Source: Streptomyces sp. CB01580
GTDB taxonomy: Bacteria > Actinomycetota > Actinomycetes > Streptomycetales > Streptomycetaceae
Direction: 5' to 3'
Length of the DNA stretch: 64,000 bases
Assembly: GCF_001905795.1 (NCBI RefSeq)
Contig: NZ_LIXJ01000001.1
Coordinates: 310,001-374,000 of the forward strand
Every line of letters starts with the position of its first letter. The stretch's first letter is position 1. The position numbers and the translations under genes are program-made. This document shows, piece by piece, positions 26,467 through 34,298 of this stretch. The notes under the pieces are model-generated. The model worked only from the letters and a program-made list of their open reading frames with translations. It was not told the DNA's origin and made no database searches.

Positions 26467-27291
26467 ATGGACAGCGACGGACCCTTCGACTTCTCGGGAC
26501 GGGCGGTGATCGTCACCGGCGGCACGAAGGGCATCGGTGCCGCGATCGCCGGGGCGTTCCTCACCGCCGGGGCCCAGGTGCTGGTGTGCGGGCGCACCGA
26601 ACCCCCCGAGCCGCCGCGGTGCGGGGGCCGCCGGGCGCATTTCCTGTCGGCGGACGTGCGCGATCCGCAGGCCGCGGGAGCGCTGGTCGACGGGGCGGTG
26701 GAGCGGTTCGGCCGGCTGGACGTTCTCGTCAACAACGCGGGCGGCTCCCCGGACGCCGACGCGGCCACAGTGTCACCGAGGTTCGTCGAGAAGATCGTCG
26801 CCCTCAATCTGCTGGCACCGTTCTACGTGGCCCAGGCCGCGAACCGGGTCATGCGGGAGCAGCGCACGGGCGGCTCGGTCATCAACATCGGCAGCGTCTC
26901 CGCGCACACCCCGCAGCCGGGCACGGCCGCCTACTCCGCGGCGAAGGCCGGCCTTCTCGCGCTGACCCGGGCACTGGCCCTGGAGTGGGCACCGAAGGTG
27001 CGCGTCAACCACATCACCACCGGCCCGGTCCGCACCGGGAGCGCGGCGTCGGTGTACGGGGCGGACGAGGGCGCCGCGGTGGCCGGAGTGATCCCGATGC
27101 GGCGCATGGCGGTGCCGGACGACGTGGCGCACGCCTGCCTGTATCTCGCGGGCGGCCTGGCCCGGTACGTCAACGGCGCCGACCTGGCGGTGCACGGCGG
27201 GGGCGAGGTGCCGGCCAGGTTCCTCGCCGTCCGTGACGAACTCCCGGGCAGGCTCCCGGGCGACCCGGCGGGCGGCTTTCCCGGCACATAG
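26467..27291 (+). CDS. Short-chain dehydrogenase/reductase (SDR)
   Basis: A 274-residue classical SDR. It has the cofactor motif TGGTKGIG near residues 18-25, NNAGG near 90, a catalytic serine in INIGSVSAH, and YSAAK near 157. It uses NAD(P)(H) to oxidise or reduce a hydroxyl or keto group; the substrate is not predictable. ATG 26467 follows GAGGCGGA. A longer frame upstream runs through the TetR terminator and is rejected. Transcription probably starts near 26424 from the TAGATT box, next to an operator-like palindrome, so it is likely under TetR-type control, possibly by a regulator elsewhere. It stands alone. Confidence 0.87.
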   Translation: MDSDGPFDFSGRAVIVTGGTKGIGAAIAGAFLTAGAQVLVCGRTEPPEPPRCGGRRAHFLSADVRDPQAAGALVDGAVERFGRLDVLVNNAGGSPDADAATVSPRFVEKIVALNLLAPFYVAQAANRVMREQRTGGSVINIGSVSAHTPQPGTAAYSAAKAGLLALTRALALEWAPKVRVNHITTGPVRTGSAASVYGADEGAAVAGVIPMRRMAVPDDVAHACLYLAGGLARYVNGADLAVHGGGEVPARFLAVRDELPGRLPGDPAGGFPGT

Positions 27292-27344
27292 GGCGCGCCG
27301 CCGCCCGCCTGCACGGATGCCCGGCGACAATCATTCTCGTCTAC

Positions 27345-27375
27345 TTGACGATATCGACCCCACCCCCTTATCGTC
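27345..27375 (+). promoter_or_regulatory. Promoter of the SPFH gene with an embedded inverted repeat
   Basis: TTGACG (27345-27350) and TATCGT (27369-27374) with 18-bp spacing form a -35/-10 pair. GACGATA (27347-27353) and TATCGTC (27369-27375) are a perfect inverted repeat covering both boxes, so a repressor could block the promoter directly. Confidence 0.55.
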
Positions 27376-27404
27376 TCCATGACGAAATCTAGGGGGTTCT
27401 CCAC

Positions 27405-28418
27405 ATGGCCGACATCACCCGGCGCCTCGGCTGGTGCCATCTGCGTTCCGCACCTACCGCCCACATCCGCCACCACAGGCGCGGACGGCTCGCCCACGAC
27501 GGTCCCGGGCTGAGCTTCTGGTACCGACCGCTGACCGCCGCACTCTCCGAAGTACCTGTGAACGACCGCGAGTTGGCGATGGCCTTCCATGCCCGCACCT
27601 CGGACTTCCAGGACGTCACCGTGCAGGCCACCGTGACATACCGGATCAGCGACCCGGCCGAGGCCGCCGCCCGCCTGGACTTCTCCATCGACCCGGACAC
27701 CGGGGCCTGGCGCGGCGCACCGCTGGAGCAGATCGCCACCCTGCTCACGGAGACCGCCCAGCAGCACACGCTGGACGTCCTGGCCCGGACGGCACTGGCG
27801 GAGGCACTGGTCGACGGTGTCGCGGCCGTACGCGACCGGGTCGCGACGGGGCTCGCCGCCGAACCCCGTCTGCCCGCCACGGGGATCGACGTGGTCGCGG
27901 TCCGGGTGGTCGCCATCCGCCCCGAGGCGGAGGTGGAGCGGGCCCTGCGCACCCCCGCCCGCGAGCAGATCCAGCAGGAGGCCGACCGGGCCACGTACGA
28001 GCGCCGTGCCGTGGCCGTGGAACGGGAACGGGCCATCGCCGAGAACGAGCTCGCCAGCCAGATCGAACTGGCCCGGCGCGAGGAGCAGTTGGTCGAACAG
28101 CGGGGCACCAATGCCCGGCGCGAGGCGGAGGAGAACGCGGCGGCCGACAAGGTGCGCGCCGAGGCGGAGGCGGCGCGCAAGGTGCGGCTGGCCCGCGCGG
28201 AGGCGGAGGCGGCGCGCGAGGTCGGTGCCGCCCGCGCCGAGTCGCAGGCCGCCTGGCTGCGGGTGCACGGCGAGGTGGACGCCGCGACGCTGCACGCCCT
28301 GACGGCGACGAGACTGGCGGAGAACCTGCCGCGCATCGACAGCCTCACCCTCTCCCCCGACGTGCTCACCGACCTGATCGGCAGGCTCGGCAGGACCGGC
28401 CGGGAGCCGCGGGCATGA
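27405..28418 (+). CDS. Soluble SPFH/Band-7 domain protein
   Basis: A 337-residue stomatin/prohibitin-like protein. The SPFH domain covers about residues 35-190: VQATVTYRISDPAEAAARL, then QQHTLDVLARTALAEALVDG and IDVVAVRVVAIRPEAEVERAL. A long charged coiled coil of Glu/Arg/Ala repeats follows (about 195-285), then a short C-terminal domain. There is no hydrophobic N-terminal hairpin, so it is probably cytosolic or peripherally bound, unlike typical stomatins. SPFH proteins form oligomeric rings or scaffolds. ATG 27405 follows AGGGGGT. The stop overlaps the next start (ATGA), which couples it to the NAD-kinase-like protein. No protease or NfeD partner is present. Confidence 0.85.
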   Translation: MADITRRLGWCHLRSAPTAHIRHHRRGRLAHDGPGLSFWYRPLTAALSEVPVNDRELAMAFHARTSDFQDVTVQATVTYRISDPAEAAARLDFSIDPDTGAWRGAPLEQIATLLTETAQQHTLDVLARTALAEALVDGVAAVRDRVATGLAAEPRLPATGIDVVAVRVVAIRPEAEVERALRTPAREQIQQEADRATYERRAVAVERERAIAENELASQIELARREEQLVEQRGTNARREAEENAAADKVRAEAEAARKVRLARAEAEAAREVGAARAESQAAWLRVHGEVDAATLHALTATRLAENLPRIDSLTLSPDVLTDLIGRLGRTGREPRA

Positions 28419-29314
28419 GTCTGGCGCCGCGCGCGGTGCTGGTCCACCGCACCACGGAGTACGAGGAGTTGCTGGCCCGGCACGGCACGCACGGCCAGGC
28501 CGAGTTCTTCCTCTCCAGCCGGGGCCGGTCCATCGGCGAGGTGGTCGCGCGGCACCGGCACACCGGGCGGGCGCTCGACGACGTGGCGGCGGCCGTGCCG
28601 TTGCATTGGCGGCGGTCCCGGGTGGAGCGCGCCGATCTCGACCGCTTTCTGTTCGGGCCCGAGGACGTGGTGGTGGTCGTCGGACAGGACGGGCTGGTCG
28701 CCAACACCGCCAAGTACCTGTCCGGCCAGCCCGTCGTGGGCATCGACACCGATCCCGGGCGCAATCCGGGGGTGCTGGTGCGGCACCGCCCGTCCGACGT
28801 GGCCGCCCTGCTCCGCGCGGCCGTGTCGCCGGGCGGCAGGACGGACGACCTGACCATGGTCGAGGCGGTCGCCGACGACACCCAGCGCCTCCTCGCCCTC
28901 AACGAGATCTACCTCGGGCCGCCCGGCCACCAGACCGCCCGGTACCGGCTCGGCCCCGACGCGCCCGACGGGCCCACCGAGGCGCAGGCTTCCTCCGGGG
29001 TCCTGGTCGGCACCGGCACCGGCGCCACGGGCTGGATCCATTCGCTGTGGCAGGAGCGCAGCAGCGGGCTGTGGCTGCCCGCGCCGACCGACGCCCGGCT
29101 GCTCTGGTTCGTCCGCGAGGCGTGGCCGTCGCCCGCGACCGGCACCTCACTGGTCGCGGGTGAACTGGAGCGCGGCCACGGGCTGCGGCTCACGGTCGAG
29201 TCCGACCGGATGGTGGTCTTCGGCGACGGGATGGAGGCGGACGCGCTGGAACTGACCTGGGGTCAGTCCGTACGCCTCGGCATCGCCGCCACCTCGCTGC
29301 GGCTGGCCGTCTGA
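28415..29314 (+). CDS. NAD-kinase-like protein coupled to the SPFH gene
   Basis: A 299-residue protein of the NAD kinase/diacylglycerol kinase superfamily. The GGDG motif appears as GQDG near residues 90-93, followed by LVANTAKYL. NEIYLG is in the place of the NE/D motif, and GTGTGATGW near residue 200 stands where NAD kinases have a TPTGSTAY-like loop. FGDGMEADAL lies near the C-terminus. The first Gly of the GGDG motif is Gln, so ATP or substrate use may differ from true NAD kinases. It overlaps the SPFH stop by 4 nt. A true NAD kinase normally sits in the recN region, so this is likely a divergent paralogue. Its substrate is unknown. Confidence 0.8.
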   Translation: MSLAPRAVLVHRTTEYEELLARHGTHGQAEFFLSSRGRSIGEVVARHRHTGRALDDVAAAVPLHWRRSRVERADLDRFLFGPEDVVVVVGQDGLVANTAKYLSGQPVVGIDTDPGRNPGVLVRHRPSDVAALLRAAVSPGGRTDDLTMVEAVADDTQRLLALNEIYLGPPGHQTARYRLGPDAPDGPTEAQASSGVLVGTGTGATGWIHSLWQERSSGLWLPAPTDARLLWFVREAWPSPATGTSLVAGELERGHGLRLTVESDRMVVFGDGMEADALELTWGQSVRLGIAATSLRLAV

Positions 29315-29324
29315 GGCCGCGCCA

Positions 29325-29340
29325 CCGGGGCACGCCCCGG
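29325..29340 (+). terminator. Short hairpin after the NAD-kinase-like gene
   Basis: CCGGGG-CACG-CCCCGG, 11 bp after the stop. This is a weak terminator candidate. Confidence 0.35.
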
Positions 29341-29505
29341 GTCGAAGGCCCGTACGACCGGTCACCTCGGGCGTGATCAAAGCCCGTTCACGGGGCCGCG
29401 GGCGATGTACGTAGGCTTGTCCCCCGGCACGACCGACGGACGCCGGGCACCGTGGCCCCGCGCCCCCGTGCCCGAACGGTCCCGCGCACGCCCCCGAGGA
29501 GCACC

Positions 29506-30006
29506 ATGCACACCACCCCTGCCGACTCCCCCGCCCACGACTCCCGCCCGCCGGTGGCGCAGGCGGCGCTCGGCGTGGGCATCGTCGTACAGGACGCCCA
29601 GGGCCGCGTGCTGCTGGGCATGCGCCACGGCGGCACGTGGGAGCTCCCCGGCGGCAAGGTCGACCCGACGCACGAGTCCATCGCCGAGGCGGCCGTCCGC
29701 GAACTGCGCGAGGAGACGGGGCTGGAGGTCGGCGTGGACGACGTGACGGTCTTCGCCATGCTCCACGACGTGGTGGCGGGGATCAACCGGGTGTCGATGG
29801 CCGCCGCGGTGACGCTGGAGTCGGGAAGCCCGCGGGTGACGGAGCCGCATCTGATCAGCGTCTGGGAGTGGACCGCGCTCGACGCGCTGCCGGAGCGGAT
29901 GTTCGGCCCCTCGGCCCAGGTCCTCGCCGCCTGGCGCCCCGACCTCGCGATCGAGCACCCGCCGGCGCACCGGCTGGCCATCGCGACCACCGCGGCCGAC
30001 GCGTAG
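29506..30006 (+). CDS. Nudix hydrolase with a lengthened Nudix box
   Basis: A 166-residue Nudix protein resembling the NUDT15/8-oxo-dGTPase-like group: GVGIVVQDAQGRVLLGMRH, GGTWELPGGK, then AAVRELREETGL. Nudix enzymes cleave nucleoside diphosphates linked to another moiety. The loop between GG and the first glutamate reads GGKVDPTHE, one residue longer than the canonical Gx5E spacing. The metal-binding REL-EE-G half is intact. ATG 29506 with GAGGAG 5 nt upstream was chosen; an earlier frame start at 29452 lacks a ribosome site. A TAGGCT hexamer near 29411 suggests its own promoter. It follows the SPFH and NAD-kinase-like pair at a distance of 191 bp, so cotranscription is uncertain. A functional link through NAD-type nucleotides is an inference. 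Confidence 0.87.
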   Translation: MHTTPADSPAHDSRPPVAQAALGVGIVVQDAQGRVLLGMRHGGTWELPGGKVDPTHESIAEAAVRELREETGLEVGVDDVTVFAMLHDVVAGINRVSMAAAVTLESGSPRVTEPHLISVWEWTALDALPERMFGPSAQVLAAWRPDLAIEHPPAHRLAIATTAADA

Positions 30007-30062
30007 CCCGGCCGACGACCGCACCGGGCCGCTCCGCCCGCCGGTGCCGGGGCCGGTGTCGC

Positions 30063-31031
30063 TCAGCCGGGCCCCGGGCCGGAGCCGCGGCGCACGACGG
30101 CCAGGACGGCCATGTCGTCCTGCTGGCCGTTGCCGGTCCACCGGGCGACATCCGCGATCACCGCGCGGACCAGGTCGTCCGCGTCCATGGGACGGGCTCC
30201 GGTGAGCACGGGCGAGGCGCAGGGGTCGTAGAAGGTGCCCGTCCGGTCGCGCGCCTCGGTGACCCCGTCGGTGATCAGGAGCAGCAGCGCGCCGGGCGGC
30301 AGCGGGACGACGTCGGTGCCCGTGGCCCCGTCGGGTGGTGCGACCGTCCCGAGGCCCATGCCCAGGGGGAGCTGCGGAGCGGTGGCGTCCAGCCGTACGA
30401 CCGTGCCGTCGTGGATCAGGTAGGGGCCCGGATGGCCTCGGTTGACCAGCCGCACCAGATCACCGTTGCCGGGCACCTCGGCCAGCACCGCCGTGGTGAA
30501 GTCCTCCTGGGCCAGATCGCTCCCGCCGCGTTCGGCCTCCCGGCTGAGCGCGGCGTCCAGCCGCCGGGCCAGCTCTGCGAGGGTGGGTGCGTTCTCGGCC
30601 TCCTGCCGGAACGCGCCGATGGCCACCGAGACCGAGGCGACGGCCTGCACCCCCTTGCCCTTCACGTCCCCGATGATCATGCGGACGCCGTAGGGGGTCT
30701 CCTGCACGGCGAAGAGGTCGCCGCCGATCCTGGCCTCGGCCTGCGCGGCGGTGTATCCGGCGGCGACGCCGAGCGGTCCGGCTCGTGGTGGCGGGTCCGG
30801 CAGGACCGCGAGCTGTACGGCCTCCGCGATGCCCCGGGCCCTCGCGAGGTCCCTGCCCTGGCGCCGCAGCAGGAGGTTGACCCCGAGGGCCAGGACGCCG
30901 ATCAGGCCGACCACGGCGATGTCGACGGAACTCGCCGAGACGGGGCGACGCTGCGCGAGATCCAGCAGCGCCGAACAACCGCAGGCGACGACGGCGACGA
31001 CGGCGCAGGCCCGGTGCCGGCGGCGAACCAC
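30063..31031 (-). CDS. SpoIIE-type PP2C protein phosphatase with an altered N-terminus
   Basis: The catalytic domain (about 240 residues) is intact and matches actinomycete membrane-anchored SpoIIE phosphatases: EARIGGDLF, IIGDVKGKG, FTTAVLAE, LLITDGVTEAR and QDDMAVLAV supply the metal-binding aspartates. Such enzymes dephosphorylate anti-sigma-factor antagonists and similar proteins. The N-terminus is abnormal. Only one or two hydrophobic segments remain (CAVVAVVAC and VDIAVVGLIGVLALGV), and just upstream the DNA encodes a cytochrome P450 fragment in another frame. The usual multi-helix N-terminal membrane region therefore seems deleted. GTG 31031 is a possible start but has no close ribosome site, so the real start may be internal or the gene may be silent. 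Confidence 0.6.
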   Translation of the reverse strand: MVRRRHRACAVVAVVACGCSALLDLAQRRPVSASSVDIAVVGLIGVLALGVNLLLRRQGRDLARARGIAEAVQLAVLPDPPPRAGPLGVAAGYTAAQAEARIGGDLFAVQETPYGVRMIIGDVKGKGVQAVASVSVAIGAFRQEAENAPTLAELARRLDAALSREAERGGSDLAQEDFTTAVLAEVPGNGDLVRLVNRGHPGPYLIHDGTVVRLDATAPQLPLGMGLGTVAPPDGATGTDVVPLPPGALLLLITDGVTEARDRTGTFYDPCASPVLTGARPMDADDLVRAVIADVARWTGNGQQDDMAVLAVVRRGSGPGPG

Positions 31032-31125
31032 GTGACGACCTTGTCGCCCTCCTTGATCCGCTTGCCTCCGAGTTCGACGCCACGCGTGGCCGTGCGGCGG
31101 AAGTGGTGGACGGGAGAGGCCGAGG
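31015..31125 (-). pseudogene. Cytochrome P450 fragment fused to the phosphatase 5' region
   Basis: About 35 codons read SPVHHFRRTATRGVELGGKR and continue IKEGDKVVTWFAAG. This is the region between the ExxR helix and the haem-binding loop that is conserved in actinomycete P450s. No haem cysteine motif or other P450 part is nearby. The match stops at the point where the phosphatase frame begins. Confidence 0.75.
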
Positions 31126-31184
31126 CCAGCCCCGCACCGGGGCCGCCGGCCTGGCGTGCCGAACATCCCGGAGCCCCACCAGGT

Positions 31185-31432
31185 TCAGCCGGTACGCACC
31201 GTACGGGCGGCCGTGATGAACGCCTCCAACTCATGGGCGATGTCCGGTCCGGTCGGCTGGTAGACGATCTCATCTCGGTAATGCCTTGCTCTGCGTATTC
31301 GGCGAGGCGGTCGGCCACCTGTGCGCCCGCGGGGCTCGACCACACAGCCTCAACACCGGGATCGGCCAGTGGCCGTCGATACACCGCCCCGACGGACGTG
31401 ACCCACGCGTGCGGAGCAGTCGGACGGATCAC
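31185..31432 (-). pseudogene. 3' remnant of a luciferase-like (LLM) oxidoreductase gene with a 5-bp duplication
   Basis: One frame encodes VADRLAEYAEQGITE. After a frameshift the sequence continues IVYQPTGPDIAHELEAFITA and ends ARTVRTG-stop at 31185. Joined, this is a typical C-terminus of an LLM-class flavin or F420-dependent oxidoreductase. The break is the tandem repeat GAGATGAGAT, where one GAGAT copy would keep the frame. The N-terminal bulk of the gene is absent; the next upstream gene is GH15. Confidence 0.65.
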
Positions 31433-31471
31433 GCGGCTCGGTCGAGCCGCGGACCGGGGGTACGGCAGGAC

Positions 31472-33307
31472 TCAGCCCAGCGCCCTGTCGAGGTTGAACG
31501 CGGCGCTGATGAGTGCCAGGTGAGTAAAAGCCTGGGGGAAATTGCCCACTTGTTCGCCGGTGCGGCCGATCTCTTCGGCGTACAGCCCGACGTGGTTGGC
31601 ATAGGTGAGCATCTTCTCGAAGGCGAGCCGGGCCTCGTCCACGCGGCCGGCTCGGGTGAGCGCCTCGACGTACCAGAACGTGCAGATCGAGAATGTCCCC
31701 TCCTCACCTCGCAGCCCATCCGGACTGCTGTGGGGGTCGTAGCGGTAGACCAGGGAGTCGGACACCAGCTCCTCGCCGAGGACGTCCAGGGTGGAGAGCC
31801 ATTTCGGGTCGGTCGGAGAGATGAACTTGGCCAACGGCATCATGAGGACGGCGGCATCGAGGACGTCTTCGCCCTCGTGCTGGACAAATGCCCTCCGCTC
31901 GGTGGACCAGCCCCGCTGCATGATGCGCCGGTAGATCGCGTCGCGGGCGTGGGCCCATCGGGGCATGTCCGCGGGCAGACCCCGATGGGTCGCGATGCGC
32001 ATCGCCCGTTCGATCGCGACCCAGCACATCAACTGCGAGTACAGGAAGTTCTGGATCTTGCCACGGGTCTCCCAGATGCCCTCGTCCGGCTGGTCCCAGT
32101 TGTCGCAGACCCAGTCGACCAGGGTGCCGACGGTGTCCCAGTGTTCACTGGACAGGGGCTGTCCCCACTTGTCGTAGAGGTAGAGCGAGTCGATGAGGGC
32201 CCCGTAGATGTCCAGTTGGAGCTGGTTGACGGCGTTGTTGCCGACCCGGACAGGAGCCGATCCCAGGTGACCCTCCAGGTGGGGGAGCTCCTGCTCGGGA
32301 AGTTCACTGCGGCCGTCGATGCCGTACATGATCTGGAGCGGGCCGCCGGAGCTCTCCTTCAGGCAGATGTTTCCGGACAGGAAGCGTACGAAGGCCTCGG
32401 CCTCGTCGGTGAAACCCAGCCTGAGCAGCGCGTAGATACAGAAGGCGGCGTCCCTCACCCACACGTATCGATAGTCCCAGTTGCGCTCGCCGCCGACCTG
32501 CTCGGGCAGGCTGGTCGTAGGGGCAGCCACGATGGCGCCGGTCGGTGCGTAGGTGAGGAGCTTGAGGGTGAGCGCGGAGCGGTGCACCATCTCCCGCCAG
32601 CGCCCCCGGTAACGGGAGTGCGACAGCCAGGCGCGCCAGTACCGCACCGTGGCGCCGAACAGTTCCTCCGCCTCCAGCACGGGACAGGACCGCGGCTCCA
32701 CCCTGCCGCCTATCCTGTCGAGCGCGAAAACCGCGGCCTTTCCCTCGTCCAGCGTGAAAGACGAAACAGCGTCCCGACCGTCGATTTCGACCGGAACGCT
32801 GGACGTCAGTGCCAGCGTGAGATCCGGAGAGTCGAACACTGTGTGACCGTGTTGCATACACACTGTGTGCGTACGCCGGCCGTAGTCGAACCGGGGAGCC
32901 ACGCGCGCGGTGAACGGCATCGACCCGCGCACGCAGAGGACCCGCCTGATCAGACGGTGGCGGCCCGCCTCGCGCGAGTCGTCGACGATCGGCATGAAGT
33001 CCTGGACCTCGCCGACACCGTTGTCCGCGAAGAACCGGGTGATCAAGATGTTGGTGTCGGGGAAGTAGAACTGCTTCGTCCGAGCGGGTACGTCCGGTGC
33101 GAGCTCGAACGCCCCACCGCGGTCGGCGTCCAGGATCGCCGCGAAGACGCTGGGCGCGTCGAAGCGCGAGCAGCAGTACCAGTCGATGGTGCCGTTCGTA
33201 CCGACGAGGGCGGCGGTGCGCAGGTCACCGATCAGGCCGTGATCGGCGATGGGCATGTAGCGTGGCGCATCGGCCCTGCAGGGGCGGAGGCTGTCACCTG
33301 TGGTCAT
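31472..33307 (-). CDS. Glycoside hydrolase family 15 protein (glucoamylase/trehalase-like)
   Basis: A 611-residue enzyme of the bacterial GH15 group that includes glucoamylases and actinobacterial trehalases. It has an N-terminal beta-sandwich domain (IADHGLIGDLRTAALVGTNG and IDWYCCSRFDAPSVFAAIL) and a C-terminal (alpha/alpha)6 barrel. NWDYRYVWVRDAAF near residue 280, DEGIWETRG near 412 (catalytic general acid) and GEQVGNFPQAFTH near 585 mark the active site. There is no signal peptide, so it acts inside the cell, probably on trehalose or maltooligosaccharides. ATG 33307 follows GGGGAGGT. The upstream neighbour is an IS256-type remnant and the downstream neighbour is the LLM remnant, so the gene has been left among debris. 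Confidence 0.9.
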   Translation of the reverse strand: MTTGDSLRPCRADAPRYMPIADHGLIGDLRTAALVGTNGTIDWYCCSRFDAPSVFAAILDADRGGAFELAPDVPARTKQFYFPDTNILITRFFADNGVGEVQDFMPIVDDSREAGRHRLIRRVLCVRGSMPFTARVAPRFDYGRRTHTVCMQHGHTVFDSPDLTLALTSSVPVEIDGRDAVSSFTLDEGKAAVFALDRIGGRVEPRSCPVLEAEELFGATVRYWRAWLSHSRYRGRWREMVHRSALTLKLLTYAPTGAIVAAPTTSLPEQVGGERNWDYRYVWVRDAAFCIYALLRLGFTDEAEAFVRFLSGNICLKESSGGPLQIMYGIDGRSELPEQELPHLEGHLGSAPVRVGNNAVNQLQLDIYGALIDSLYLYDKWGQPLSSEHWDTVGTLVDWVCDNWDQPDEGIWETRGKIQNFLYSQLMCWVAIERAMRIATHRGLPADMPRWAHARDAIYRRIMQRGWSTERRAFVQHEGEDVLDAAVLMMPLAKFISPTDPKWLSTLDVLGEELVSDSLVYRYDPHSSPDGLRGEEGTFSICTFWYVEALTRAGRVDEARLAFEKMLTYANHVGLYAEEIGRTGEQVGNFPQAFTHLALISAAFNLDRALG

Positions 33308-33515
33308 GTGACCTCCCCGGCGCTGGGGAGCGGGAGCGGTTGGCTTCAGGCTACCTCCGAGCCCTTGCGGGCAGCGAACGCGCCGTCCGCCCACTGCCTC
33401 ATGAACCCCTCGATGCTCTCCTGTCTGCAGGTGCCGGAGGTGTAGTAGGCGCTGAGACTGCGATGCGGGCGTTCCTCCGCGTCCGGGCCCAGCGCGAGGT
33501 GCGCGGTAGCCAGCG

Positions 33516-33672
33516 CGATGACCATCTCGTCGACGCCGGCCAGGCGCTTCTGCCGCTTCTTGACGATCTTCGGTTCGAAGGAGCCGTCCCGGTCGCGGGG
33601 CACGGCCGTCTCCACTGGCCCGACATCGGTCCGCACGGTCTTGGAGCGTTTGCCGTTGCGGGAGTTGCCGCC
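33516..33672 (-). mobile_element. IS256-family (mutator-type) transposase remnant
   Basis: About 52 codons read GKRSKTVRTDVGPVETAVPR, then DRDGSFEPKIVKKRQKRLAG and VDEMVIAL. This is the N-terminal region conserved in IS256 transposases. The DDE catalytic core is absent and the reading frame continues into unrelated sequence to 33346. No terminal repeats were found. Confidence 0.8.
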
Positions 33673-34298
33673 GTCCATGCCCGCCGGATCGTGGATCGGG
33701 AGTTGCGCCGAACGATCTGCAGTCCCGCACCAGGAGGTCGACGCCGCCCGTACGGCCGATCACCAACAGCGCTCCCAGAACGACAGTTCACGGAAGAACC
33801 CTGGTCCTGGATCACACACGAAGAGGCGAATGCGCGCGAAGGCGCGTTTTGCACCTTTTGGAGCCTCCGGAGCTTCATCGTTCATCGCACGTCCGCCACG
33901 ACGTTGAAAACATTTCTTGAAAAATGACCGATATGCGGCTTCGACTTAACCGGATCGCGACCTGACCAGCCTTGACGTGCCACACGGGCAGTTGGAATGG
34001 TCAGCAGCGGCGCTGCTGAATCATGCGGCTGCCTTGAACTGGCTCACTCCCACGCGAGGTTGTCGCTTCATGCCCGGCGCACTGCTCACTCCCGCTTCGC
34101 CTACTCGTGCAGCTCCGTCAGCACACCTCAGGCTCGTACACCGGAGCGGTTTCGCGCAAATCATTTTCTGACCACCCGAGGATCCGCACGTCCCGTCCGA
34201 GCGCCCGCGACCCGGCGCCCGGTCAACGCGGCCAAGTGTCCAGCCACTTACCGGATGTGCGGGCCGATACGCCTCATATCACGAAAGGCCGGCTCACA
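33673..34298. other. 626-bp mosaic intergenic stretch of lower GC before the ABC importer
   Basis: No gene recognised. GC is visibly lower than in neighbouring genes (for example GAAAACATTTCTTGAAAAAT near 33905). A small CAGCAGCGGCGCTGCTG hairpin lies near 34001-34017. The promoter of the ABC operon should be here; TTGACG at 33972 is a -35 candidate without a clear -10 partner. This region may hold more decayed insertion-sequence DNA. Confidence 0.5.

Noticed and set aside
33307..33766. N-terminal extension of the GH15 gene to 33766
   Set aside because: The extra sequence is a shadow of the IS256-type remnant in another frame; ATG 33307 has GGGGAGGT.
34107..34298. N-terminal extension of permease 1
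   Set aside because: The added residues are hydrophilic and not permease-like; GTG 34299 gives the usual N-terminus.
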